64,000 nt of DNA from Telluribacter roseus (GCF_017355915.2 NZ_JAFEUV020000007.1:1-64000), one strand, 5' to 3'; positions 36,001-42,597 are shown, counted from the stretch's first letter. A program made the numbers and translations. The notes: generated from the sequence alone by a model not told the origin.

Positions 36001-36513
36001 CCTTCACCCGTAGGCAGCGTGAAGTTTGTCATGAGCGGCAAGCAGAGCCGGACCCAGACGGAGACAGGCTTCCCCTATGCCTTGTTCGGAGACAATGGAG
36101 GCAACTACAACACCTGGACACCCGCTTTGGGAAGTTACACCTTAAAGGCTACTCCTTATACTCAAGCAGGGGCCACGGGTACTGCCGGAACCACGCTAAG
36201 TATTAGCTTCACGGTAGTGGATCAGTCCATGGCTCGTCTGGCTGTGGAAGAAAAAGTGGAAACAGAAGCCTTACAGGTCCTGTACTTTCCTAATCCGTTC
36301 ACTGAATCCTTCGCTCTTAAGGTACAGGGAAAAGGGCAGGGTAAGCTACCTGTTGCAGTCTTCGATATTCTAGGTCGCACAGTACTCCAGCTGGAAGATG
36401 TACAGCCCGAGCAGAGCATCAGCCTGGGCCGGGAAGCAAAGCCCGGAATGTACTTCCTGCAGGTCGGCACAGGACATAAAGCCAAACACTACAAGTTGAT
36501 CAAAGTACAGTAG
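30067..36513 (+). CDS. Giant NHL/Ig/LRR/MopE/PKD surface protein with T9SS sorting domain
   Basis: This 2148-residue protein has a signal peptide ('LTSFSFNTSAQ'), about six NHL repeats (30-360), an Ig-like region, a first LRR block (about 541-830) opening with the cap 'LVDLYNSTNGAGWTNKTNWL', an Ig-like domain, a second LRR block (about 923-1254), and further Ig-like domains. A MopE-type metal-binding motif follows ('FYADADKDGFGD', 'DCNDSDNKIYPGAPE', 'DGKDNDCDG', about 1428-1488), then three 'QQVVSFTL' modules alternating with two PKD-like domains, and a T9SS sorting domain (about 2060-2148). All parts are extracellular binding or structural modules, so an adhesin or glycan-binding role is likely; no catalytic domain is seen. 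An operator-like palindrome and promoter element lie upstream. Confidence 0.9.
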   Translation: MSKHLFSLLIRYCLCLLFMLTSFSFNTSAQYTINTYAGTGTNGFSGDGEAATAAMISNIQGVAVDGAGNLYLADQGNNRIRKVSTSGIITTIAGTGTYSYSGDGGPATEATIREPQGIAVDGAGNLYFADGGTRIRKVSTSGIITTVAGSEFNGCSVDGTYSTEAMLNPVGVTVDGAGNLYIASHSCSRISKVSADGIITTVAGNGNIGYSGDGGPATEAMLSNVHGVTVDGAGNLYIVDGTRIRKVSTSGIITTIAGNGTNGYSGDGGPATEAMIGYAYGIAVDGAGNLYISDQGIYRIRKVSTSGIITTIAGTGNIGYSGDGGPATEATIGQSAGLAVDGAGNLYLSDASNRRIRKITPTLVPTITLATLPAVCQGATSFQIPYTATTNDPNQYTVTGLGVNANQTGSLPGTSGTITVSIDPATFTGSFSLVVTNTTTNTSSTPISGTVTIQAPPVITTQPAANSTVCPGASVSVGVSVTGTEPFTYQWYKDGQSLGAVQSSATLSLNNVQASDTGSYKVVVTGCSSVTSTAFILSVTPVHPDYAALVDLYNSTNGAGWTNKTNWLTGCDPCSGGWYGITCTNGRVTQLDLNSNSLQGTLPSSLSGLTDLQLLYLNNNELSGSLPESWSDLTNLQHLILGHNQVSGSLPDSWSVLTNLRSIHLYDNELSGSLPNSWSVLTNLRSIHLSNNELSGSLPDSWSALTNLRILDISGNPLNGSLPDSWSALTKLHQLLLSSSQLSGSLPESWSALTNLQTLYLQNNQLSGILPASWSNLINLQYIRLDNNQLTGCLPKSYKSFCGREEVSFTGNIGLPDGGDFNAFCSNGTGQCPPSIAVSLSDSSSAVCTSGTVRVSATVSGTVSTTTYQWYKDGQSLGAVQSSATLLLTNVQASDAGSYSVVITEGNNSVTSTAFSLTVPPSHPDYAVLVDLYNSTNGAGWTNKTNWLNGCDPCSGGWYGVTCTNGRVTSINLSNNGLKGNLTSSLSSLTNLNFLDLHNNQLSGSLPESWGTLTNLQYLYLHNNQLSGSLPESWSGLTNLRYLYLPNNQLSGSLPQNWSGLTNLQYLALYFNQLSGSLPQSWSALTNLQSLQLYSNQLSGSLPESWSALTNLQELSLHTNQLSGNLPESWSALPNLQGLYLQNNQLSGNLPESWSNLTSLRQLNLRSNQLSGSLSASWDALTNLRILLLDNNQLSGNLPASWKALTNLEVLYLYGNQLSGCFPASYSVFCGKNVIFTSNAGLPGGGDFSAFCSNGTGQCLDLSVSLSTNSSAVCIGSTVTVSASATGTAGTPTYQWYKDGQSLGAAQSSAMLSLTNVQASDAGSYTVVVTEGSNSVTSTAFSLTVDKQLVVSISPNPAELSCTNPSLTLTATVVNGASYSFTGPGVTVSSPSSNTATINKPGTYTVTVTTLMGCKAEGELTVKEAITTTFYADADKDGFGDAAITIQACTAPVGYVTLAGDCNDSDNKIYPGAPELSDGKDNDCDGQTDEDTPVTSQQVVSFTLINADNEQPIRELVPDDVLDLYSLPTRNLNIRANTSPSPVGSVKFVLSGKQSRIQTETGFPYALFGDDSGNYRNWTPAAGSYSLIGTPYTEGSAKGTAGTPLTISFTVVEQAAPINQVPTANAGNDQTITLPTNSVILAGSAHDPDGSITSHQWSQQIGPGAATLVNANTATLTANNLLAGTYVFRLTATDNQGATKFDEATVTVNPAPAPTTQQVVSFTLMNADNEQPIRDIAPNDVLDLNSLPTRNLNIRTNTNPSRVGSVKFVMSGKLSRTQTETGFPYALFGDNGGNYNTWTPAVGSYSLTCTPYTGSGATGTAGTPLTISFTVVEQTTPTNQTPTVNAGADKTITLPTNSVTLTGSASDPDGSISSYGWTQQSGPGTASLVNASTPTLTANNLVAGTYVFRLTVTDNQGATVFDEASVTVNPAPSTTQQVVSFTLMNADNEQPIRDINPNEVIDLAALPTRNLNIRANTSPSPVGSVKFVMSGKQSRTQTETGFPYALFGDNGGNYNTWTPALGSYTLKATPYTQAGATGTAGTTLSISFTVVDQSMARLAVEEKVETEALQVLYFPNPFTESFALKVQGKGQGKLPVAVFDILGRTVLQLEDVQPEQSISLGREAKPGMYFLQVGTGHKAKHYKLIKVQ

Positions 36514-36647
36514 AAAGTAATTTACAGAAAATTAGATTTTACAGGAAGAGCCTGCTGGTGTAGCAGGCTCTTTTTGTGATCCTCTATTTGGCGGGTTTAA
36601 GCTCTTTGTACTTCTTGCTGGTACCACTTCCGATAAATCCATTTTAT
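36331..36647 (+). repeat. 317-bp near-identical repeat, copy 2
   Basis: Second copy of the repeat at 28513-28829, covering the T9SS domain end, the stop codon, the terminator and 3' flank. Differences are a few substitutions (for example GGCCGCCC against GGTCGCAC near position 36375). Confidence 0.9.
36547..36575 (+). terminator. Rho-independent terminator
   Basis: Arms AGAGCCTGCT and AGCAGGCTCT, loop GGTGT and T run, 33 bases after the stop at 36513; identical to the terminator at 28729. Confidence 0.9.
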
Positions 36648-36830
36648 CCTTGCAACTCAATATGAAGGTATTTCACGAGCAGGATATACAAGCTGATCTA
36701 TAAACTTTGTGCAAACCAAGGGTCGTTTCTTCATAAGAATACACGCAATTAGGCAATTAAAGTAAAGAAATAAGGGAAATACGCAACTTAACCTTATTTT
36801 TAACTTTCAACCACTTCAACCCATCAGGAA

Positions 36831-37511
36831 ATGAATCGTCTGTATGTTTTACAAAGCCTTATCAGGCACAAAAAGCTTAAGAACTACCTCGAGATTGGCG
36901 TACTAAACGGGCATATTTTCTTCAAGATTCAAAGCCCTTTCAAAGTTGCTGTGGATCCCAAGTTCAAGTTTGATCGGTTGCGTAGAATTGGTAAAACTAT
37001 TCTTAATCCTTACAATTTGACTAGCCAGTATTTTGAGGTGACAAGTGATGATTTCTTTGAGCAGCACGCTCAGCAGGTGTTCGCCAACAGATCTATCGAT
37101 CTATGTCTCATAGACGGTATGCATGAGTACGGGCACGCCCTACGTGATGTTGAAAATACACTCAGGTACATGAGCGATAAAGGAGTGATTGTAATGCATG
37201 ATTGTAACCCGGTCACACCCCAGGCGGCAAGACATTTCCGGGAGTGGAATGGCCAGGGTTTCTGGAACGGAGATGTCTGGAAAGCTATCCTGCACCTGCG
37301 TAGCTCACGTACGGATATCAATGTATTTGTACTGGATTGTGATTACGGCCTAGGCATCATCACCAAAGGTAATTGTGAAAATCCACAGAGAATGGCGTTG
37401 GAAGATATAAACAGCCTCAGTTACCAGGATCTTTCCGAAAATCGGGAGCAGTGGCTAAACCTTAAGCCTCAGGAATATTTCTACGAATACTTTAAGGTGC
37501 CCCGGCAGTAG
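36831..37511 (+). CDS. Class I SAM-dependent methyltransferase
   Basis: The 226-residue protein has the motif I region 'NYLEIGVLNGHIFFKI', an acidic 'VAVDPKFKFDRL' after strand 2, 'SIDLCLIDGMHEYGHALRDV' and 'GVIVMHDCNPVTPQAA'. These fit the Methyltransf_24 group of class I methyltransferases, where the Asp and His of 'DGxHxY' and 'HDC' often bind a metal. Family members frequently act on sugars or glycolipids, but no glycosyltransferase lies nearby. The C-terminal 'EPxEYFYEY'-like tail is intact. It appears monocistronic. Confidence 0.8.
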   Translation: MNRLYVLQSLIRHKKLKNYLEIGVLNGHIFFKIQSPFKVAVDPKFKFDRLRRIGKTILNPYNLTSQYFEVTSDDFFEQHAQQVFANRSIDLCLIDGMHEYGHALRDVENTLRYMSDKGVIVMHDCNPVTPQAARHFREWNGQGFWNGDVWKAILHLRSSRTDINVFVLDCDYGLGIITKGNCENPQRMALEDINSLSYQDLSENREQWLNLKPQEYFYEYFKVPRQ

Positions 37512-37633
37512 CGTATCAAAAACTATATAATTAAATATATAGGTTTGTAAGGAAGGCTATAGAGTGCCTTGTCCTGCTTTTAGTTGTCATTTTATAGTGA
37601 GAATCTAACAATCCATTTAAGACTTAGACCAGT

Positions 37634-38814
37634 CTACTTCTTCCGGTAGTGAGAGTTAGCAAATTCAATAAAATTAGCCCAATCGTACTTTGTAAGGTCA
37701 TGAATTCCTTCCCGGTTGTGGTATCCCATAGGGGGAGCGTTAACAGGCGTATTTATGGCAGGAGGACTACCGGGCAGGGCTGAGTCCAACCCAAATAAGC
37801 TATACACTGGTTCCGCTTCTTTCAGTGCCAGAAAAGTACCCGTCGGATCGGCCCACAAGTCTTTGGATGCATTGGTCACATATACCGGACGGGGAGCTAC
37901 CCGTTGATCAGCATATGCTGATCAACGGGTAAGGCGTTCTCGTTGTTATTATACTTCTTATAGTTTGTAGTAAACCAGTGGGGAAAAAAGGTATTGATCC
38001 GTTTGACGCTCTCGCCAAAGTTACGGCGTGATAGGGAAGCTCCCGTATTTCCTGAGCAGTTAGAGGCACAGAGGGCAAACCGCTGGTCCTGTGCCGCAGC
38101 CTACAGCGAAACTTTACCCCCGCGGGAATGCCCTACTACGGCTACCTTTTTGGCATCTATATCTTAATCCTTCTCAAAATATTCCATTACACGGCTGGCT
38201 CCCCAGGCCCAAGCGCCGATGGCTTTCATCCCATTTTCTGCTCCGATCTGCTCCGGGTATAACTGCAGTACTCCATTCTGGTAGGTGTTCTTATTATCAG
38301 GTGCCAGATCACTATTATAAAATGCAGCTACCGCGTAGCCTGCATCTATGACTAACTCGGCTGGCCAGAATTCTCTTAGGGTATCGCGGGTAGGGGCCGT
38401 GTTACGCCTACTGCGGTTGTTGACCAGCAGAAACGCTGGCACCGGCCCCTTCGCATTAGTAGGTACAAACAAGACCACATTAATCCTGACGGGCTTGCTG
38501 TTATTATACACGGTCAGCTCTACTTCTTTCAGGTGGTCTTTGCCATTCATGGCCTGTTTGTTCTCGTTTTTGATGGTGTACTCCAGACGGTCGTACTTTT
38601 TAGGAAACTGCCCATATACATGCTCCTCAAAAAGGCGGAGTATTTCGGGTCTTCTGGCTTGTTCCCACTCTCTCTTTGTGGTAATCTTCTTTCCACTCGC
38701 GGTGGTAAGGACGTCGGGCAGCGTGTACTTACCTACTTTGGATTCATCGTAGTTTTGGGCGTGCAAAAACGGTATAAAAAGGAAGGTGGCTAGAAGCAGG
38801 ATAATTGGTTTCAT
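37634..38814 (-). pseudogene. CE15-type glucuronoyl/acetylxylan esterase, multiply broken
   Basis: Read through its lesions, the gene has a signal peptide ('LLLATFLFIPFLHAQ'), the N-terminal 'LPDVLTTASGKKITTKREWE' motif, a catalytic-Ser region 'VAVVGHSRGGK', '[15 protein letters not shown]' and the His region 'HNREGIHDLTKYDW'. This is a carbohydrate esterase of the CE15/acetylxylan esterase group, which cleaves lignin-glucuronoxylan or similar esters. Damage seen: TAA at 38166-38164 (after 'YFEKD'), TAG at 38103-38101 (where 'SLWAAA' is expected) and a frameshift at a 34-bp palindrome (37898-37931). The start at 38814 is chosen over 38832 because it begins the signal peptide directly. The gene is inactive. 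Confidence 0.85.
37898..37931. repeat. 34-bp perfect palindrome inside the esterase pseudogene
   Basis: The half TACCCGTTGATCAGCAT is followed directly by its exact reverse complement, with no spacer. The left-hand copy in coding sense encodes 'LPVDQHM', expected in the esterase; the other copy replaces a few codons and shifts the frame. This looks like an inverted copy templated from the neighbouring sequence. Confidence 0.9.
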
Positions 38815-38852
38815 ACAGTTAGTTTTAAGCATTTAGAGGCTCTCAGGCTGAG

Positions 38853-39072
38853 CTATTTTATAATGTTCTTAGTCCATTGCAGTACGGAGTTTCTTATATC
38901 ATGGGAGAATCGGTTATAGTCATCAGGAGTTAGAAGCTGTATGTTAGATTCTGCCTTATAAAGCTGATAGACTTTTATTGTCTCCAGTACGCCCTTCTGA
39001 ACATCCGGAAGCGTAGCCGCTCTGTCTCTTTGCGGGGCTACTATGAGAAGGGGCCGGGGAGCAAAGAAGAGC
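38853..39072 (-). pseudogene. Alpha/beta-hydrolase, C-terminal fragment
   Basis: The minus-strand frame ends at the TAG at 38855-38853 and reads 'KLFFAPRPLLIVAPQRD', then 'LPDVQKGVLETIKVYQLY' and 'SHDIRNSVLQWTKNIIK'. It is the end of a dienelactone-hydrolase or acetylxylan-esterase-like protein ('APRPLLIVaxxxD' carries the catalytic Asp region, 'H' the last triad residue). A stop and unrelated sequence precede it. It stands just upstream of the esterase pseudogene on the same strand and may be part of the same lost carbohydrate locus. Confidence 0.6.
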
Positions 39073-39402
39073 TTTGCCTATTTCCTAAACTCCTACATTG
39101 AGCTTTTACAGAAAAAGAAAAATGAAGTAGCCTCTGAGCTTGCTATTCATAAAACCAAGCTAAGTCAGTTACTCTTTGATCATCGTGACCCCTCGGAAGA
39201 AATATTTATTCGTTAAGAACTTCACTCAAACAGGTTTATACCTGCTCACTACTGGTTTCGCCTTTCTATGAAAAAGCAGGAGCATGTCCTTATGACCAAC
39301 AGCTCATTGAGGAACCGGGAGAGTGCACATGTAAAAGCAGGTATAGATCTAGCGTTAAAGCTAACCAGGAAAGGAAGGGCATATAGCCCCCCCTTTCCCT
39401 AA
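39070..39402 (+). pseudogene. HTH (XRE/HigA-like) antitoxin fragment with internal stop
   Basis: The plus-strand frame from about 39070 reads 'FAYFLNSYIELLQKKKNEVA', an HTH-like 'SELAIHKTKLSQLL', 'HRDPSEEIFIR', then TAA (39214-39216), and resumes in the same frame with 'ELHSNRFIPAHYWFRLSMKK' and 'HVKAGIDLALKLTRK'. This resembles XRE-type antitoxin-like regulators in Bacteroidota. The stop probably replaces Leu (TTA to TAA). The 5' end abuts the oppositely oriented hydrolase fragment, so a rearrangement joined them. No toxin gene is seen. Confidence 0.55.
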
Positions 39403-39453
39403 ACCAAGAGCTAGGAAGTTTAGCAGCCTTTCAAAAGAATGACAGGATAACAA

Positions 39454-40305
39454 TCAACGTTGTCTCCGCCGTTTTACTTCCTGAACCTGCCTGATGAGGA
39501 CCTGCTTCTGTTCTTGGCCCTTCTGCTGCTCTATTTGCTCTTGAGCCTGCTGCAGGCGTTCCTGCTCCTTTTTCTGAGTCTCTGCCCGCAGGATCTCCAA
39601 CCGCTGTGCTACGCGCTCCTGCTGCGTGCCATGCTGCTGAACACGGCTGTACTCAAAGCGCTCGGTCAGCGGCCGCTCGTAGTGGAACTGCCGGTCAAAC
39701 TGCTCTTCGCTCATCCGGATGAAGGCACTTCGGTCAAAGCCTCCTTTGACAGCTCCCTTCTCCGTAGCCCGATGATTGGTGGCCGGGCTCAGCTTCAAGG
39801 GGTGCTTCCGCTGGAGCTGCCCAGACTGCTGCTGAACCTTAAAGCCCTGTAGATTCTCCGTCCGGCTTACGATCACGTGTACGTGCGTCTGCGCCCCGGG
39901 CTTTTTCTTTCCCTTTTGTTCTTCTCCCAGCTGCACCGCCCGGTCCTGTCTGGTATGACTGCGTTCCCTTTCGATCTTGCCGAACCACACCAGATCCTTT
40001 CCCGCTATGCCCTTACCAAAGTTGTGGGCATAGTGGTTCATAACCTGCCGGACATACTCCCTGAGCCTGACCGGATCCTCTCCTATGTGCTTTAGCTCTG
40101 ATTGGCTGGGACTGATGATCACCTGGTAAAACTTCTCCTCCTGCCGTCCCAGATTCCGCTTGTTCTGGTCAATGGCCGGCGTCACCACAAGGGCAGGTAG
40201 CCCCTGCTGCTCCTGGCTGAACCACTGCCCCCTCTCCTGCTTCTCCAGATAGTTGACCAGTCCTTCGCAACTGCCCGCACTTCCCCCGCTTATCTTGACT
40301 ACCAT
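39454..40305 (-). CDS. mobB: MobB-type relaxase/mobilization protein
   Basis: The 283-residue protein begins 'MVVKISGGSAGSCEGLVNYL' and has a 'NFGKGIAGKDLVWFGKIERE' region, the metal-binding H-x-H pair in 'AQTHVHVIVSRT' and a long Gln/Glu-rich coiled coil at the C-terminus (about 225-283). This fits the Bacteroidota MobB/DUF5712 relaxase-like family, which nicks the transfer origin of mobilizable elements. It starts 6 bases after the stop of the BfmA gene, so the two form one unit. It depends on a conjugative element elsewhere for transfer. Confidence 0.85.
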   Translation of the reverse strand: MVVKISGGSAGSCEGLVNYLEKQERGQWFSQEQQGLPALVVTPAIDQNKRNLGRQEEKFYQVIISPSQSELKHIGEDPVRLREYVRQVMNHYAHNFGKGIAGKDLVWFGKIERERSHTRQDRAVQLGEEQKGKKKPGAQTHVHVIVSRTENLQGFKVQQQSGQLQRKHPLKLSPATNHRATEKGAVKGGFDRSAFIRMSEEQFDRQFHYERPLTERFEYSRVQQHGTQQERVAQRLEILRAETQKKEQERLQQAQEQIEQQKGQEQKQVLIRQVQEVKRRRQR

Positions 40306-40311
40306 GCGGGC

Positions 40312-40746
40312 CTAGTTCTTTTTCGGTGCGTTGGGATCAACAGGTGGCACCGGTGGCTTCGGCGGGCCGGCTAAGCCCGCCTTGAAGCGGTCGCTCAGCA
40401 GGTCAGGCCGGATCGAATTGCCAATAGCGCGCAGGTGGGCCTGCCCGATCTTCCGGGGCAGGTCTTCCTGCATCAGCGTGATCAGCACCTTGACATCATC
40501 CGACAGCGGGCGCAGGATCTTCTTTTCCTGCTCGCGGATAAAGCCGATCAGCCGCTTGTCGAGGGCTTTGATGGCATCGGTTGGATTGACAGTCTGGGGA
40601 TCACGTGGATCGGCCTGGGTTACTTTGAAATACCGGATCATGGCACCAAACAGGTCTTTGTTGGTCATACCGTAGGATTTAGCCAGCCGCTTGAATTCTT
40701 CGTACAGCTCAGGATCCACATCTACACTTTTCAGCGATCTACTCAT
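40312..40746 (-). CDS. bfmA: BfmA/BtgA-family mobilization accessory protein
   Basis: The 144-residue protein opens with a ribbon-helix-helix-like segment ('LKSVDVDPELYEEFKRLAKS', 'MTNKDLFGAMIRYFKV'), continues with a helical 'AIKALDKRLIGFIREQEKKI' region and ends in a Pro-rich tail ('GPPKPPVPPVDPNAPKKN'). It is typical of BfmA/BtgA proteins that bind at oriT and assist the relaxase. It lies directly upstream of MobB. The 730 bases upstream contain a candidate oriT hairpin and a helically phased repeat array, both plausible binding targets. Confidence 0.85.
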   Translation of the reverse strand: MSRSLKSVDVDPELYEEFKRLAKSYGMTNKDLFGAMIRYFKVTQADPRDPQTVNPTDAIKALDKRLIGFIREQEKKILRPLSDDVKVLITLMQEDLPRKIGQAHLRAIGNSIRPDLLSDRFKAGLAGPPKPPVPPVDPNAPKKN

Positions 40747-40893
40747 AATACGTACGGAAACAAAAACGGAAATTGAGCCCTCTATATCAGCCAGTTAGCA
40801 GCTATATACGGACACCTTCCATTTTATTGAATTGTTGATAGTAAATTAAGTTGTTGATAAACAGCCACTTTCAGCCCCGCAGGGCGAGCCACA

Positions 40894-40922
40894 GAACAGT
40901 CTGGCCGCAGGAAATACTGTTC
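40894..40922. other. Inverted repeat, candidate oriT core
   Basis: Arms GAACAGT and ACTGTTC surround CTGGCCGCAGGAAAT. A short hairpin with a GC-rich spacer 150 bases upstream of a BfmA/MobB pair is where a transfer origin is expected. A second small stem (GCCCCGCAGGGCG) lies just left at 40874. The nick site is not determined. Confidence 0.4.
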
Positions 40923-41125
40923 CGGCTCCTTCTTACGAATTCAGAGAAAAACGGACAGTCGCTAAGAGACGATAAAAGATGAAGCAAGGAGATCAAATTC
41001 AGCCTTAATCTCTCTGCGCCCCTATTAACTCCCTCAGTGCCAGGGCTGAAAACCTGGGGGTAAAGATACAAAGGAAAGCAATGTGAAGGTTGTTAAAAAA
41101 TAAGTTTATCTACCTAGCAACCAGG

Positions 41126-41279
41126 GTGTTAGAAACGTGTTAGTTTGTGTTACCTGCTTGTTAGCAACGTGTTATTTTGTGTTGCCGGCGTGTTACTGAT
41201 GTGTTGCTTTGTGTTGCTTTGTGTTACTGACGTAATACTTTGTGTTACTGTCGTGTTACTTTGTGTTAACAACGTGTTA
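41126..41279. repeat. Array of 15 GTGTTA-like repeats phased at one helical turn
   Basis: The hexamer GTGTTA or a close variant (GTGTTG, TTGTTA, GTAATA) starts at 41126, 41137, 41147, 41158, 41169, 41179, 41190, 41201, 41211, 41221, 41232, 41242, 41253, 41263 and 41274. Steps alternate between 10 and 11, averaging 10.57 bases, so all copies face the same side of the helix. It can also be read as a 21-bp iteron (two hexamers each). It lies 380 bases upstream of the BfmA gene. Such arrays are typical of replication iterons or plasmid centromeres; here no rep or par gene is visible. Confidence 0.85.
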
Positions 41280-41377
41280 GTCTACCAGGTAAGGAGCTGG
41301 ACCTGCTACCTTTGAGTGGACTGTGAGTTAAGTAAGAAATAAAAAACTTATCACTATGTCCAGGGAGAGAACCGGGC

Positions 41378-41418
41378 GGAAATCTACCGGTTCATAACCA
41401 CTAATAGCTCAGATTTCC
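41378..41418. repeat. Inverted repeat right of the GTGTTA array
   Basis: Arms GGAAATCT and AGATTTCC with a 25-base loop that itself contains ACCGGT. It lies between the array and the hydrolase gene at 41512 and could be part of the mobilizable element boundary or a regulatory structure. Confidence 0.4.
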
Positions 41419-41511
41419 GGCGGCCACCGCGCGGTTGAACATAACTTATAGTTTAATATTTAGGCATTCTGCGCATTGCATACGGGTCTTAGGCCTATAT
41501 TGAAGCTTTAT

Positions 41512-42348
41512 ATGAATGTAACGCTTGTTCTTCCCGTGAACCCTTTCAAACACTTACTTTTGGCTGTCCTTGTACTTGTGGCTCTGAATGCGAAGGCACA
41601 GCTGCTGGATACACTAATTGATGCCGGGCCCTACAAACTTCATTTTAAAATCCTAAAAGGGAGGAATCCACCCATACTCTTTGAATCAGGCGGTGGGATG
41701 GATGCCTCTCAATGGGATTCAATCGCCACAACCGTGCACCGGCAGCTCCAAGCAACAGTGATAACGTATGATCGCGCTGGTTTTGGTAAAAGCAGTCTTG
41801 ACACAACAAACTACAATATCTTGCAAGAAGTAAAGAGCTTAGAAGCAGCCCTTGAATATCTTGGCTATCATGATGCTAACTTTCTCGTGGTTGGGCACTC
41901 GCTAGGTGGCTTTTACAATCGCGTTTTCGCAGCGCGGCATTCAAAACAAGTTAAAGGAATTATTTTTCTGGATCCACGGATACCATCAGATGAGGATAGA
42001 AAATTTGCCAGAAATTATTTTCAGACTCTTAGACGTAAAGATTTTGAACCTGGCTATATGAGCTTGTACTACCTGCTTGCAAATATGGAGCAGATGAGTG
42101 ATTATGTGAGACAGGTACCGCTCCCCCCCAGCATTCCCATATTGAATATTATGGCAGAGGCTGGACCTTTTACAGAAGCAAATGAGAATGAACGATTTAA
42201 AACAGAGCAGCGCAACCTGGTTAAAGCACACAGAAATCGAACGTTACTTGTAGCCAAAGGCAGTTCACACAATATTCCTTATGATAAGCCAGGTTTAGTT
42301 ATTGAGCAAATAATAGATTTTTATGGGAGATACCTCATGAAGAATTGA
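41512..42348 (+). CDS. Secreted alpha/beta hydrolase
   Basis: The 278-residue protein has a signal peptide ('LLLAVLVLVALNAKAQ'), the oxyanion region 'ILFESGGGMDASQWD', 'TYDRAGFGKSS', nucleophile Ser130 in 'VVGHSLGGFYN', an Asp in 'IIFLDPRIP' and a His in 'GSSHNIPYDKP'. This is a standard alpha/beta hydrolase; the substrate is unknown, with esterase or lipase-like activity most likely. ATG 41512 is preferred to the TTG at 41476 because it starts directly before the signal peptide. It stands alone between the mobilization module and a resolvase fragment and may be cargo. Confidence 0.82.
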   Translation: MNVTLVLPVNPFKHLLLAVLVLVALNAKAQLLDTLIDAGPYKLHFKILKGRNPPILFESGGGMDASQWDSIATTVHRQLQATVITYDRAGFGKSSLDTTNYNILQEVKSLEAALEYLGYHDANFLVVGHSLGGFYNRVFAARHSKQVKGIIFLDPRIPSDEDRKFARNYFQTLRRKDFEPGYMSLYYLLANMEQMSDYVRQVPLPPSIPILNIMAEAGPFTEANENERFKTEQRNLVKAHRNRTLLVAKGSSHNIPYDKPGLVIEQIIDFYGRYLMKN

Positions 42349-42439
42349 GCTATTTAATTACGTACGCTACTGAAATAGCCTAACGCTTATTTCTTAATTA
42401 TTCCGTTTTAGCAAACATTATAATACCAGGAAGTACCAA

Positions 42440-42597
42440 GGCATTGGCCGCAGAACGTACAAAAGCCGGGCTGCAGTCGGCACGAGCGAGGGCCGGAACG
42501 GTGGCCGCCCCGGGGCGTAAACCCCAAATACCAAAAGATAGCTCCCGCCGTAAAGAACCTTTACGAATCTGGCCAGGGGTCGATAACGCAGGCATGA
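42440..42597 (+). pseudogene. Tn3-type resolvase C-terminal fragment in three frames
   Basis: The segment reads 'ERTKAGLQSARAR' in one frame, 'GRNGGRPGA' in a second and 'NPKYQKIAPAVKNLYESG' in the third. Together these follow the order of a serine resolvase tail (E-helix end, 'GRxGGRP' linker, HTH entry). Two small frameshifts and the loss of both ends make it inactive. A 97-codon open frame here (42444-42737) is a by-product and not a gene. Confidence 0.65.

Noticed and set aside
41126-41279. CRISPR array
   Set aside because: The units are 10-11 bases without spacers of constant length, and no cas gene is near; a protein-binding array fits better.
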